Origin: Ruegeria denitrificans
Lineage (GTDB): Bacteria > Pseudomonadota > Alphaproteobacteria > Rhodobacterales > Rhodobacteraceae
Assembly (NCBI RefSeq): GCF_001458295.1
Contig: NZ_CYUD01000020.1
Location: forward strand, 1 to 56,469
Length of the DNA stretch: 56,469 nucleotides
Reading direction: 5' to 3'
Shown: positions 1 through 8,656 of the stretch, in pieces
Layout: every line of letters starts with the position of its first letter
How positions within the stretch are numbered: the stretch's first letter is position 1
Position numbers and translations under genes: made by a program
The notes under the pieces: generated by a model
Databases searched by the model: none
What the model saw: only the letters and a program-made list of their open reading frames with translations
Told to the model about the DNA's origin: nothing

Positions 1-32
1 CTCCGAAGCGATCACTGAAATAGCTCGTCGCC

Positions 33-83
33 CTCTAAACTCTGCAACAGAACCCCGAGGTGGTTCTGTCGCAGACTTTAGAG
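33..83. repeat. 22-bp imperfect inverted repeat, possible IS ends
   Basis: Two 22-bp arms (33-54 and 62-83) are inverted copies with 2 mismatches, separated by 7 bp. The right arm begins GGTTCTGTCGCAGAC, which resembles the terminal repeats of some IS families (for example IS6-like GGTTCTGT-type ends). This could be two abutting IS ends or a strong hairpin. The family assignment is an inference. Confidence 0.5.
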
Positions 84-192
84 ATGGCAGAGCATCAGTG
101 GAATTGTTGAGCAGTTTATCCTGCCAGGTGGGCGAATTGCTGAAACGGTTGGAATCCGGGCGTGTGTCTGCCGTCAGCGCCATTGAGACAGT

Positions 193-399
193 TTAGGTCG
201 ATTTGATAAGAGAGGGTTTCTGGCTCATCGTAATCGCCAAGGAGCGGAGATGAGATGCCCGATGGGCCTTCAGGTAGGTCGCGTCGATCATGACGGTTTT
301 CTCTTCGCCATGATCGGCAGCAAGACCGGCCATTATCTGAGCGAAGATGCCCTTGTCGCCGCGCTGCGTGCCACGAAAGAATTTGACGTCCATTTCCAC
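193..399 (-). pseudogene. IS5-family transposase fragment
   Basis: The minus strand encodes about 68 residues containing the segment KTVMIDATYLKAHRAS, which matches the first catalytic-Asp region of IS5-family (IS427-like) DDE transposases, usually written MIDATHLKAHRTA. Upstream and downstream transposase sequence is absent or out of frame, and no complete IS can be delimited. It is a degraded scrap lying just beyond the end of the GlxA-type regulator gene and close to the inverted repeat at 33-83. The family call rests on that one motif. Confidence 0.6.
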
Positions 400-416
400 T
401 ACTGGTCAAACTCATA

Positions 417-1433
417 TTATTCACGCCTTTCTGACCACCCTCTCCTGAAGGAAGTTGGCGCTTCGCCGTAGCGTTTTTTAAATCGTACCGTAAGTTGGGT
501 CGCGCTGCTGAAACCCGTGGCCGCCGCAATTTCAGCAACCGCCATTTCAGTTTCGCTGAGCAATGCGTAAGCCCTTGCAACGCGCAGTTCGATGTAAAAC
601 TGTACAGGCGAAGTTTCGACATATTTTTGAAAGAGCCGCTCCAACTGACGACGAGATATCTGTACTGCTTCTGCTATTTCAGAGATATCCAACGGTTCTT
701 CCAAGTTTTCGTGCATGATCTGCATGGCGTTGATCAGGTACTGGTTGCGACTGCCCAAGGCCACTGAGAAGGCTGACTTCTGAAGCGTTTTACTGTTGTT
801 GGACCGAAAATGGATGCACATGTCTGAAACGATGACTGCCAGGTCGTTTCCGAAATCGGACTCGATCATGTCCAACATCATGTCAGTTGCGGCATTGCCG
901 CCACCGCATGTCATAAGCTCGTTGTCGATTTCATACAGGTTTGCCGAGGGCTCCAAGTCATGAAAGTGTTCGACGAAAGCCGGGTGATTTTCCCAATGCA
1001 ATGTGAACCTTTTCCCGGTCAGAGCCCCAGCCTCGGCAAGGGCAAATGCACCCGTACAAATACCACCCAGATTGCAACCAAAGGTTTTCTGGCGGCTGAT
1101 CCACGACAGGACTTTCGGGTTTGTGCTTTCGGTTGGTTCAATGCCTGAGCAGACAAAAAGCCGCGACGAACGCGGAAGATTACGCAGGGCAAAATCCGGT
1201 GTAATTTCAATCCCATTTGAGCAGGTAACCGGATTTCCGTCTTCGGTGATCAGAAACCATTTATACAGTTCCTTGTTTGTAACCTGGTTGGCAATCCTCA
1301 GAGGTTCCACCGCGGCACTAAAGGCCAGCATGGTCAGCTTTGGCAGCAGCAGAAAATAGATTTCCTTGGCCGACCCATCATAATCTATGCGATAGCTGGC
1401 CGCGCCCTTTGGGACAAAGTTTCTCGGGTTCAT
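417..1433 (-). CDS. GlxA-family AraC-type transcriptional regulator
   Basis: A protein of about 338 aa has a DJ-1/PfpI (class I glutamine amidotransferase-like) domain over roughly residues 20-190, including the GGICTGAFALAEAGAL elbow, followed by a double AraC helix-turn-helix in the last 100 residues (LDISEIAEAVQISRRQLERL and the GFSSATQLTVRF second helix). This is the GlxA architecture, which includes GbdR-type regulators of betaine and amine catabolism. The ATG at 1433 was chosen over an in-frame upstream start because a clear GGGAGGAG ribosome-binding site precedes it. It lies 72 bp downstream of the NhaC-type antiporter gene on the same strand and may control it. The effector is unknown. 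Confidence 0.88.
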   Translation of the reverse strand: MNPRNFVPKGAASYRIDYDGSAKEIYFLLLPKLTMLAFSAAVEPLRIANQVTNKELYKWFLITEDGNPVTCSNGIEITPDFALRNLPRSSRLFVCSGIEPTESTNPKVLSWISRQKTFGCNLGGICTGAFALAEAGALTGKRFTLHWENHPAFVEHFHDLEPSANLYEIDNELMTCGGGNAATDMMLDMIESDFGNDLAVIVSDMCIHFRSNNSKTLQKSAFSVALGSRNQYLINAMQIMHENLEEPLDISEIAEAVQISRRQLERLFQKYVETSPVQFYIELRVARAYALLSETEMAVAEIAAATGFSSATQLTVRFKKRYGEAPTSFRRGWSERRE

Positions 1434-1504
1434 TTTTTCTCCTCCCAGCATCGACCAAGGCGGATGAAGGGCACCAACACCCTTTGAGTGTTGGTGCAAA
1501 CTGG

Positions 1505-2977
1505 TTAGGCGCTCATCTGCGCAACAGGTTCGCCGCTTTCCTCCCAAGAGCGGATCTCTTCTTCACTTGCCTTGGGTGAGAAAAGTCCTGTCATGGCATA
1601 GATGATACCGATCACAGGCGACAGCCAGCAAGCAAAGGCGAGCGGAATATACAGCAAGTTTTCGAAGTTACCGTCCGCGATGCCCAGGCCAAGTGCCGTG
1701 ATGACGAATGCGCCGCCCGCATTCCATGGGATCAGTGGGGATACCAGTGTTCCGCCTTCCTCAACCGCACGGGAGAGGTTCAAGGGGGAATAGCCCATCG
1801 CGCGATAAACTGGCGCATACATCCGGCCCGGCAGTGCGATGGACAAGTATGGATCGCCTGCAACGGTATTGGTGGCGACAGATGTCAGAATGGCTGAGGT
1901 CTGAATGCCTGCGAACGTTTTCACCTTAGAGATGACAACTTTGATGATGGCTTGAAGGCAGCCCACGCGTTCAAGCGCCCCGCCGAAACCCAGGGCCAGC
2001 AACACCAGCGAGATCGTCCACATCATCGACTGAATACCGCCGCGGTTGAGCAGCGGGTCGATTTCCGGAACACCGGTATCGACCGAGTATCCGCTGTTGG
2101 CAAAGGTGAACGTCTCATGCAACCCAGCCCCCTGACAGAAGATAGCCATGATGCCGCCCGCAACAGCTCCTGCAAACAGCGATGGAATCGGAGGCTGCTT
2201 CATGACCGCCAACACGATGACCAGAACAGCCGGAAACAGCATGATCGGCGAAATCCAGAACGCATCATCCAACGCGGTCGTAATTGCGTGAATTCGGTCA
2301 AACGAAACCTGAGACGTATCTATCAACGTGAAGCCGACAACAAAGTAGATCACCAGCGCGATCAGCATCGACGGTACCGTCGTAGGAAGCATATTCCGAA
2401 TGTGATCGAACAGATTGGTCCCTGTGACGGCAGGAGCCAGATTTGTCGTGTCCGACAAAGGCGAGATCTTGTCGCCAAAGAATGCGCCAGAGACCACTGC
2501 CCCTGCCGTCCAATACATAGGAATACCAAAGCCCGCACCGATCCCCATCAGCGCCAGCCCGACCGTGCCTGTCGTTCCCCACGAAGTGCCCAGTGAAACA
2601 GAAACAATGGAGCAAAGAAGCATGCCAGCGGCAAGGAAAAGTTCGGGCGACAATATCTTGAGCCCATAATAAATCAGCGTCGGGACCGTACCGCTGGCAA
2701 TCCACACACCGATGATCATGCCCACTGTGATCAGTATCGAGACCGACGGCAGAGAGATATTAATGACGTGGAACACGCCTTCTTCGATGCTGGGCCATTT
2801 GTGCCCCAACATGAGGCCAACGATGCCGGTGATTGCAATCCCGAATGCCAGTGGGATGTGCGGGGTAAAGTCCCCGAAATAGAATAGCTGCAGCCCAAGC
2901 ACACACAAGGTCAGCACTATTGGCACTAGCGCCAGCACCAAGCCGGGCTGCCGTATGTTGTCTTCATTCGCAGACAT
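1505..2977 (-). CDS. NhaC-family Na+/H+ antiporter-type transporter
   Basis: The 490-aa polytopic inner-membrane protein has about 11-13 hydrophobic segments and the family signature SGAFFGDKISPLSDTTNLAP in the middle, as in NhaC-type antiporters. Members exchange Na+ for H+ or for organic acids such as malate and lactate. A strong AGGAGGAG precedes the ATG at 2977. The paired GlxA-type regulator directly downstream suggests uptake or exchange of a small organic nitrogen compound rather than housekeeping sodium export, but the substrate cannot be read from sequence. Confidence 0.88.
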   Translation of the reverse strand: MSANEDNIRQPGLVLALVPIVLTLCVLGLQLFYFGDFTPHIPLAFGIAITGIVGLMLGHKWPSIEEGVFHVINISLPSVSILITVGMIIGVWIASGTVPTLIYYGLKILSPELFLAAGMLLCSIVSVSLGTSWGTTGTVGLALMGIGAGFGIPMYWTAGAVVSGAFFGDKISPLSDTTNLAPAVTGTNLFDHIRNMLPTTVPSMLIALVIYFVVGFTLIDTSQVSFDRIHAITTALDDAFWISPIMLFPAVLVIVLAVMKQPPIPSLFAGAVAGGIMAIFCQGAGLHETFTFANSGYSVDTGVPEIDPLLNRGGIQSMMWTISLVLLALGFGGALERVGCLQAIIKVVISKVKTFAGIQTSAILTSVATNTVAGDPYLSIALPGRMYAPVYRAMGYSPLNLSRAVEEGGTLVSPLIPWNAGGAFVITALGLGIADGNFENLLYIPLAFACWLSPVIGIIYAMTGLFSPKASEEEIRSWEESGEPVAQMSA

Positions 2978-3386
2978 ATGGGTCTCCTCCTAAGGAATGA
3001 TCCGGAACCGTGATGATCTGCGGAAGAAACCAAGTTTGGCGGTTTGGGACTGTCGGTCAGAGCGCACATCTTGTTAGGATTTGCGACATTGGCGCGTTGG
3101 ATTTAGGTATCTTTGAATGAGTTGATGTCCAATCGATGCAAACTATCCACGTCGAAAAAAACCGAACTCATCCGGCGCGAGTAGTTTGAACGTGCTCATT
3201 TGCAGAACAGGCGTTCAAAATTCCTGCGAGCCTTTTCAACAGATTTAGTCACGTATTTGGACTTACTTTCGTCGATGATGATCTAGTCTGGAGCATCGGT
3301 TTTGCAGCCAGAACCTAAATCGTTAGTAAAATGCTCAACGTCCCGTCGGCACCATAAGTGAAAACAGGTTCCGCGACCGAGCGCTT
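2978..3386. other. Intergenic region, no recognised gene
   Basis: About 400 bp separate the NhaC-type and creatininase-family genes. The part next to 2977 should hold the nhaC promoter. On the minus strand, about 3200-3360 reads as a weakly protein-like stretch with one internal stop (DESKSKYVTKSVEKARRNFE), which may be the tail of a decayed gene. I do not recognise it. Confidence 0.4.
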
Positions 3387-4136
3387 TCAAGCGTCCCGAA
3401 GAGCTTCAGTCAGGAAAGTGGTGTATTCCTGCGCAATTTCCGCGGCGCTTGCCTGCAGCAATTGATGCCCAGCTTCAGGTGTCGCCAAAGCCGAGTGGGA
3501 CCCAACGCGACCGTCGGGAAATTCGGCGCGATGCTCGTGGGGTGGCCCATGCCGGTCTCTGGAATGCGCTCGAATAAACTCGGCACTTAGTGGTTTGGGT
3601 GGTTCCGCAGCCTGACCCGGAGGGATTGCACCTAATAGAGCCTGTGTGATGGCTACTTCGGAAGGCGTCGCATGCATTCCCTCCCATGCGCCATACAGCT
3701 CTGCGCGCATCTCGTTGACCGTTTTCGGCTCCCACCAGCTGCGTATCCTGAGCTTGCTCGCAGGTAGGTCTTTCGCGATCCGTTCGAGTGGGTCCAGATT
3801 AGCCCCGTGGCCGTTCACAACGAAGACCCCCAAAAACCCCTGATCGAGGCAGGCCTCAATCACCTCGCGGGCGAGGTTCTGAAATGTTGCATCTGAGACA
3901 GAGATTGTTCCGGGGAATGAGGCATTGAACAGGGCAGGGGTGTAGGCGATAGGGGGTGCTACGATGGCGTCGCACATCTCTGATGCGGCCAAAGCAACCG
4001 CATTTGCGCAAATCGTGTCTGTCCCGATCCGGCCCATGGGACCATGCTGTTCCGTCGAACCGACCGGAAGCAGGATTGCCGCCCCTTGTTCGATACGGGC
4101 TTCGACTTCGCACCACGTCATGTCGTCAAGTTTCAT
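3387..4136 (-). CDS. Creatininase-family amidohydrolase
   Basis: The 249-aa cytoplasmic protein has the creatininase-family metal-ligand pattern: GSTEQHG near residue 27 (Glu and His), GTDT near 39 (Asp), NGHGAN near 109 (His) and HATPSE near 155 (Glu). Family members hydrolyse cyclic or linear amides such as creatinine, or formamides in cofactor and heterocycle pathways. It is divergent from the XRE-cupin regulator, with 68 bp between the starts, so that regulator is a plausible controller. Substrate is unassigned; association with the neighbouring Rieske and AhpD-like genes suggests an amide step in degrading a nitrogenous compound. Confidence 0.85.
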   Translation of the reverse strand: MKLDDMTWCEVEARIEQGAAILLPVGSTEQHGPMGRIGTDTICANAVALAASEMCDAIVAPPIAYTPALFNASFPGTISVSDATFQNLAREVIEACLDQGFLGVFVVNGHGANLDPLERIAKDLPASKLRIRSWWEPKTVNEMRAELYGAWEGMHATPSEVAITQALLGAIPPGQAAEPPKPLSAEFIRAHSRDRHGPPHEHRAEFPDGRVGSHSALATPEAGHQLLQASAAEIAQEYTTFLTEALRDA

Positions 4137-4204
4137 TGCGGTCCCTTTGGCTTATGGCACAGAGTGTTCTTTTCCTTTTTGCACGACAGCATTAGGCTGA
4201 GCCA

Positions 4205-4813
4205 ATGGAAGATTCACCAGCCCTTGAGTTGAAAAAGAAATCCCTGGACCAGCTGATCGGTTTAGCTGTCAAAACCCATCGGCGTCTTGCGGAACTGACT
4301 TTGTCGGAATTGTCCGCAAGTTCGGGTGTTTCGACCGCAATGATTTCCAAGATTGAGCGAGGTCAGGTGTCGGCCTCTTTGGCGACATTGGAGGCTTTGG
4401 CCGAGGGTATCGGTGTTCCGCTGATAAACTTCTTTGCGGCGACAGTGGAGCGTTCCGACGCATCGTTCGTTGCTGCCGGCGAAGGTGTTACCGTTCAACG
4501 GCTGGGCAGTGGCTATGGGCACAGCTACAAGCTAATCGGTCGGGCCGAAGCAAAACATGTCAGTTTTGAAAGCTTTAGCGTCACGTTGGAGGCCCCTCTG
4601 GATGCCCGTCCACTGTATCAGCATCAGGGCGTGGAATTCATCCATGTCACGGATGGGGAGATGGTCTATGGCTGTGGCGATGCGTCTTACCACATGCGTC
4701 CCGGTGACAGTCTGAGTTTTGATTCAAATGTGTCACACGGGCCAATTGAGCTGAAAACGCCAAAGGTCAAGTTTGTGACGGTTGTGGCCAAAGCCATAAT
4801 CGGCGGAACCTGA
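4205..4813 (+). CDS. XRE-family regulator with C-terminal cupin
   Basis: The 202-aa protein has an N-terminal XRE helix-turn-helix at about residues 15-75 (LTLSELSASSGVSTAMISKIERGQ) and a cupin_2 sensor at about 110-195 (HQGVEFIHVTDGEMVYGCGD, then MRPGDSLSFDSNVSHG). Such proteins usually repress or activate a neighbouring amine, amino-acid or polyamine catabolic operon and sense a small ligand in the cupin. It is divergent from the creatininase gene and convergent with the solute-binding protein gene, with a strong bidirectional terminator between the latter two. Confidence 0.87.
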   Translation: MEDSPALELKKKSLDQLIGLAVKTHRRLAELTLSELSASSGVSTAMISKIERGQVSASLATLEALAEGIGVPLINFFAATVERSDASFVAAGEGVTVQRLGSGYGHSYKLIGRAEAKHVSFESFSVTLEAPLDARPLYQHQGVEFIHVTDGEMVYGCGDASYHMRPGDSLSFDSNVSHGPIELKTPKVKFVTVVAKAIIGGT

Positions 4814-4815
4814 AA

Positions 4816-4838
4816 AGCCCGGCCAAAATGGCCGGGCT
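4816..4838. terminator. Bidirectional Rho-independent terminator
   Basis: A perfect 10-bp stem (AGCCCGGCCA / TGGCCGGGCT) with a 3-nt AAA loop begins 3 bp after the XRE-cupin stop and is followed by CTAGTTTTA. It lies between convergent genes and should stop both. Confidence 0.85.
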
Positions 4839-4853
4839 CTAGTTTTAGTGGGA

Positions 4854-5624
4854 TCAAAGCCCCCACTTTTCCCGGTTCTGTTCAAAAAAGCCTTGGGCTT
4901 TTTTAACCTCGATCCAGTTGTTTACGTAGTTGATCCAGACCTGATCCCCCTGCGGAAGGATCATCGCAATTGGCGAAGGTGAGCGGGGGCCGGCGTTTTT
5001 GACACGTACCACTGGGAATTTGGCTTCAAGTGTAGATCCCTCGATATTCGACGTGATGAACACGTCAGCGCGTCCTGCGATCACTTCTTGAAAGCCACGT
5101 GCCGGGGCTTCGACCACTTTGATTTCAGCGTTCGGGAACCATTCGCGTACGCGTTTTTCAAATGTTGTGCCCAAGGTCGTGGCTACTGTGACGCCCGGTT
5201 GGTTAATGGACTCGTAGCCATCAAACTTGTCTGCCTTATCCTTGATTGTGTAGGGGAACAATTCAACAGCAATATAGCTGTCCGAAAACCCTGCGACCTT
5301 CATGCGCGGCGGAGAGATCGAGGCAGACCCCGTCAGGTGATACTTGCCCGCGACAACGCCGTTTACCAGTGTTTTCCAATCGGTTGGGACATATTCGACC
5401 TCAACACCCAGATCACTGGCCAACTCGTTCATGATGTCGATGTCATATCCCTTGTAGCTGTTTGTCGCCGGATCACGCAACGACATCGGATTCCAGTCAC
5501 CAGTCGTGCCGACCTTTAGGACGCCGGAATCCAGAACTTCGTTCAATGCCGATTGTGCCTGAGCAGCGCCCGACACGATCAATCCGATCGCCGCTATGGC
5601 AGCGGCTTTGCAAAAATTGTTCAT
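4854..5624 (-). CDS. Polar amino-acid-type ABC transporter substrate-binding protein
   Basis: The 256-aa protein has a Sec signal peptide (hydrophobic AAIAAIGLIVSGAAQAQ, cleavage near residue 23) and the SBP_bac_3 fold signature GVLKVGTTGDWNPMSLRD followed by GYDIDIMNELASDLGVEVEYV. It should capture a small polar solute in the periplasm for the ATPase and permease encoded divergently from it (5744-7254). Having the binding-protein gene divergent from its ATPase and permease genes is slightly unusual. The aromatic and amide catabolic genes that follow suggest the ligand is a modified amino acid, a betaine or a heterocyclic carboxylate. Confidence 0.87.
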   Translation of the reverse strand: MNNFCKAAAIAAIGLIVSGAAQAQSALNEVLDSGVLKVGTTGDWNPMSLRDPATNSYKGYDIDIMNELASDLGVEVEYVPTDWKTLVNGVVAGKYHLTGSASISPPRMKVAGFSDSYIAVELFPYTIKDKADKFDGYESINQPGVTVATTLGTTFEKRVREWFPNAEIKVVEAPARGFQEVIAGRADVFITSNIEGSTLEAKFPVVRVKNAGPRSPSPIAMILPQGDQVWINYVNNWIEVKKAQGFFEQNREKWGL

Positions 5625-5743
5625 CTACTTCTCCTGTTGGTGATGTTTCGGTCTTGTTGCCATGTTCGTTATTGATTTAACCGCAAACCCAAAGTTAATC
5701 TCAAGAAAATATTCTACCGGGAATAAAAGGGGCAAGTCAGCCA

Positions 5744-6484
5744 ATGTCAGATGCCGCCATCGAGCTTGCGGGCGTTAACAAGTGGTTCGACACGTTCCAT
5801 GTTCTCAAAGACATTAACCTCACCGTGAAAAACGGTGAAAGAGTGGTCATTTGCGGCCCGTCCGGTTCCGGCAAGTCGACCGTGGTTCGATGTATCAACC
5901 AACTGGAAAAACACCAGCAAGGCACAATTCGGGTCGATGGCGTCGAATTGACGGATGATCCGAAATCGGCTGCCTCCATTCGGTCCGAAGTTGGCATGGT
6001 GTTTCAACAGTTCAACCTGTTTCCACATCTTACCGTTCTGGAAAATCTGACACTTGGCCCGATAAAGGCGCGAGGTCTCAGCCGTAAGGACGCCGAAGAG
6101 AAAGCCCGGAAGTACCTGGATCGCGTTCACATTCCCGATCAGGCCGACAAACGGCCCGTCCAGCTATCGGGCGGTCAGCAACAGCGGGTCGCCATTGCGC
6201 GCTCGCTTTGTATGGAACCGCGCGTATTGCTGTTTGACGAACCAACCTCGGCGCTGGATCCCGAGATGATCTCGGAGGTTCTGGATGTCATGGTCGAACT
6301 TGCCCAAGAGGGGATGACGATGGTGGTCGTCACGCATGAAATGGGCTTTGCCCGCAAGGTTGCTGACAAGATGATCTTTATGGATGCCGGTGAGATCGTC
6401 GAAGAGGGGCACCCCGAGCATTTTTTCACCAACCCGCAATCCGAGCGGTGCCGCAAGTTCCTCAGCCAAATTCTGCAACACTGA
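5744..6484 (+). CDS. Polar amino-acid-type ABC transporter ATP-binding protein
   Basis: The 246-aa cytoplasmic ATPase has Walker [10 protein letters not shown] near residue 39, the Q-loop [17 protein letters not shown], signature [15 protein letters not shown] and Walker [14 protein letters not shown], the GlnQ/HisP pattern. Its start lies 119 bp from the divergent binding-protein gene, so the intervening AT-rich stretch should hold both promoters. It is followed 11 bp later by the permease gene and is the first gene of a likely five-gene plus-strand run to the Rieske oxygenase. Confidence 0.92.
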   Translation: MSDAAIELAGVNKWFDTFHVLKDINLTVKNGERVVICGPSGSGKSTVVRCINQLEKHQQGTIRVDGVELTDDPKSAASIRSEVGMVFQQFNLFPHLTVLENLTLGPIKARGLSRKDAEEKARKYLDRVHIPDQADKRPVQLSGGQQQRVAIARSLCMEPRVLLFDEPTSALDPEMISEVLDVMVELAQEGMTMVVVTHEMGFARKVADKMIFMDAGEIVEEGHPEHFFTNPQSERCRKFLSQILQH

Positions 6485-6495
6485 GGAGGGGGGAG

Positions 6496-7254
6496 ATGAA
6501 GAAACTTTTCCTGATAGTACCCTTCCTGATGCTGGCGGGCTGTTCGTCGTCTCAGACCTGGGGATGGTATGTGATCGACCCGACCACGCAGACGGGTTGG
6601 ACCAATGTGAAGTTCTTGATCTCGGGCATGTGGGCCACGATCCAAATCTCTCTGATCGCGGCGGTGTTGTCGATTGTGCTGGGGTTGATGGTGGCACTTC
6701 CTGGATTGTCGGAAAAACGCGGCTGGCGGCTGACTAACCGGGTCTATGTGGAGTTCGTTCGCGCCATCCCCTTGCTGCCGATGTTATTCTGGGTCTTCTA
6801 CGGCCTGCCCATCGTGTTTCAGTCGATGGGTCTGAACGTTCCCATTGATCCGTTTTGGGGCGCGATCATAACCTTGGCGATCTCCGACAGTGCGTTTACG
6901 GCCGAGATCTACCGGGCCGGTATCCAATCCATTGCCCGTGGTCAGCGTGAGGCGGCGCAGACAATCGGGCTGAATTACGTGCAGACAATGCGCTATGTGA
7001 TCCTGCCGCAAGCGATCCGGCGCATTCTGCCGCCACTGGCGAACCAGTTCATCTACATCGTGAAGATGAGCGCTTTTGCCAGTGTCATCGGGATGCAGGA
7101 ACTAACCCGCCGCGCGAATGAGCTGGTGGTGACTGAATACCGCCCGCTGGAAATTTATACGCTGCTGATTTTCGAATACCTGATCCTGGTTCTGATCATC
7201 AGCGCAGGTGTGCGGTGGCTGGAGCGCCGCATGGGTGCGGACGAGCGCGGATAA
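6496..7254 (+). CDS. Amino-acid-type ABC transporter permease with lipobox-like N-terminus
   Basis: The 252-aa HisM/GlnP-type permease has about five membrane segments and the EAA loop (YRAGIQSIARGQREAAQTIG) that docks to the ATPase. The ATG at 6496 follows a GGAGGGGGGAG ribosome-binding site. Unusually, the protein opens with a lipoprotein-like signal, MKKLFLIVPFLMLAGCSSS, with LAGC at residues 13-16 as a textbook lipobox, followed by a short non-hydrophobic stretch before the first permease helix. Whether Cys16 is lipidated is unknown. A single permease suggests a homodimer. Confidence 0.9.
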   Translation: MKKLFLIVPFLMLAGCSSSQTWGWYVIDPTTQTGWTNVKFLISGMWATIQISLIAAVLSIVLGLMVALPGLSEKRGWRLTNRVYVEFVRAIPLLPMLFWVFYGLPIVFQSMGLNVPIDPFWGAIITLAISDSAFTAEIYRAGIQSIARGQREAAQTIGLNYVQTMRYVILPQAIRRILPPLANQFIYIVKMSAFASVIGMQELTRRANELVVTEYRPLEIYTLLIFEYLILVLIISAGVRWLERRMGADERG

Positions 7255-7268
7255 GGAGCAAAAAACAC

Positions 7269-7604
7269 ATGGATTGGAAAGACTTTTTGGCCGAAACCGA
7301 GGCGAACATTGGCGCCTTTTCGAAAGAGGTGCCAGAAACCGTGCGCGGCTTTGGCATCATGGGAAAAGCCGCCAAAACCGATGGCGCGCTGAGCGAGAAG
7401 ACCAAGGAATTCATGGCGCTTGGCATTGCAATTGCCACCCGTTGCGACAGCTGCATTGGGTTTCACGCACGCTCACTGGTCCGTCTTGGCGCCACCCGTG
7501 AAGAAATGTGCGAGGCGCTGGCCATGGCGACCTATATGGGCGGTGGGCCGTCCTATGCCTATAGCGCCAAGGCGCTCAAGGCCTATGACGTGTTTTCGGA
7601 GTGA
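7269..7604 (+). CDS. AhpD-like carboxymuconolactone decarboxylase family protein
   Basis: The 111-aa protein has the CMD/AhpD core with Glu47, the redox pair Cys59-x-x-Cys62 (RCDSCIGFH) and His66, the proton-relay and peroxidatic arrangement of AhpD. Members are small alkylhydroperoxidases or act as thiol oxidoreductases and isomerases in catabolic operons. The ATG at 7269 has AAGGAGC upstream. It sits 14 bp after the permease stop and its stop overlaps the start region of the Rieske gene, so it is co-transcribed. The exact reaction is unknown. Confidence 0.85.
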   Translation: MDWKDFLAETEANIGAFSKEVPETVRGFGIMGKAAKTDGALSEKTKEFMALGIAIATRCDSCIGFHARSLVRLGATREEMCEALAMATYMGGGPSYAYSAKALKAYDVFSE

Positions 7605-7609
7605 ACCGC

Positions 7610-8656
7610 ATGCGTCCTGATCTCGCCGGTGCCAAGGGGTTTATTCGCAACAGCTGGTATGTTGCCGGTCGCTCCGAAGATTTCGGACGAAGTCTCAGTG
7701 CTGTTCGGATGCTGGACGAAGACATTGTGATTTACCGCGATACAGCAGGCAAAGCTATTGCGCTGGAAGATGCCTGCCCGCACCGAAAACTGCCTTTGTC
7801 GCGCGGCACGATTGAAGGCGACCATGTCGTCTGTGGCTATCACGGGCTAACCTTTGGCTGCGGTGGAGAATGTGTCAGCGCGCCAACGCAATTGGACAAC
7901 CCGCCCCGCCGCGCTGCAGTTCATGCTTATCCGGCCGAGGATCGCTGGGGTTTTCTGTGGCTCTGGATGGGAGATTCGGGCCAGGCCGACACGGACGACA
8001 TTATTAGTATCCCTAATTTCGACAATCCCTCGTGGGGCAAGACACAGACCGGCGCGATGGAAATGGCCTGTCACTACCTCTACATCATCGACAATCTGCT
8101 GGACCCCAGCCACGTGGCCTGGGTGCATTTGACCTCATTCGCTGGGGCCGGAACTGACAACCGGCCACTGGATATTGAAGAAACCGAAGAGGGCGTCATA
8201 GTCTCGCGCTGGATCAAGGATGAACCAGCGCCGCCATACTATGCCCCGATCCTTCCCTTCGGCCCAAGCTGTGATCGCAAACAGCATTACGAGTGCCGAT
8301 TGCCGTCAACCGCAATCAACATGTCCGTTTACACGCCGGTTGGCGAAGGCGGGGCGGATCAACCACTGTCACCCAACGCTTTCGTCAATATCTCATACAA
8401 TTTCATAACACCGGTCGATGCTGAGACCTCTCGCTATTTCTGGTTCCAACACCGCAATATGCACGCCGATGACACAGCCATGTCACAACGCATGTTCGAA
8501 GGCGCGATCATGGCATTCAACGAAGACAAAGAAGTGCTGGAACATGTTCAGACAGGGATGGCAGGTCGTAAAAGCGGTTACATCAATCTGGGCCTGGATG
8601 CCGGCGCCATGCGGTTCCGGGCACGGGTTGCCAAGCTGACCGACGCTGAGGTTTAG
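7610..8656 (+). CDS. VanA-like Rieske oxygenase, oxygenase component
   Basis: The 348-aa protein has an N-terminal Rieske [2Fe-2S] domain with CPHRKLPLSRG and CGYHG (ligands near Cys56, His58, Cys75, His78) and a catalytic domain with the mononuclear iron motif DNLLDPSHVAWVH (Asp bridge and two His near residues 165-173). It most resembles vanillate O-demethylase/phthalate-type oxygenases, which demethylate or hydroxylate small aromatics. The ATG at 7610, 8 nt after GGAG, is preferred over the GTG at 7601. No reductase gene is adjacent. The stop overlaps the convergent NicX-like gene by a few bases. Substrate is inferred only as a methylated or aromatic compound imported by the upstream ABC system. 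Confidence 0.87.
   Translation: MRPDLAGAKGFIRNSWYVAGRSEDFGRSLSAVRMLDEDIVIYRDTAGKAIALEDACPHRKLPLSRGTIEGDHVVCGYHGLTFGCGGECVSAPTQLDNPPRRAAVHAYPAEDRWGFLWLWMGDSGQADTDDIISIPNFDNPSWGKTQTGAMEMACHYLYIIDNLLDPSHVAWVHLTSFAGAGTDNRPLDIEETEEGVIVSRWIKDEPAPPYYAPILPFGPSCDRKQHYECRLPSTAINMSVYTPVGEGGADQPLSPNAFVNISYNFITPVDAETSRYFWFQHRNMHADDTAMSQRMFEGAIMAFNEDKEVLEHVQTGMAGRKSGYINLGLDAGAMRFRARVAKLTDAEV

Noticed and set aside
1952..2596. 214-codon open frame on the plus strand
   Set aside because: It runs antisense to the NhaC-type gene, is rich in Arg, His and Gln, and has no family resemblance; it is a shadow of the real gene.
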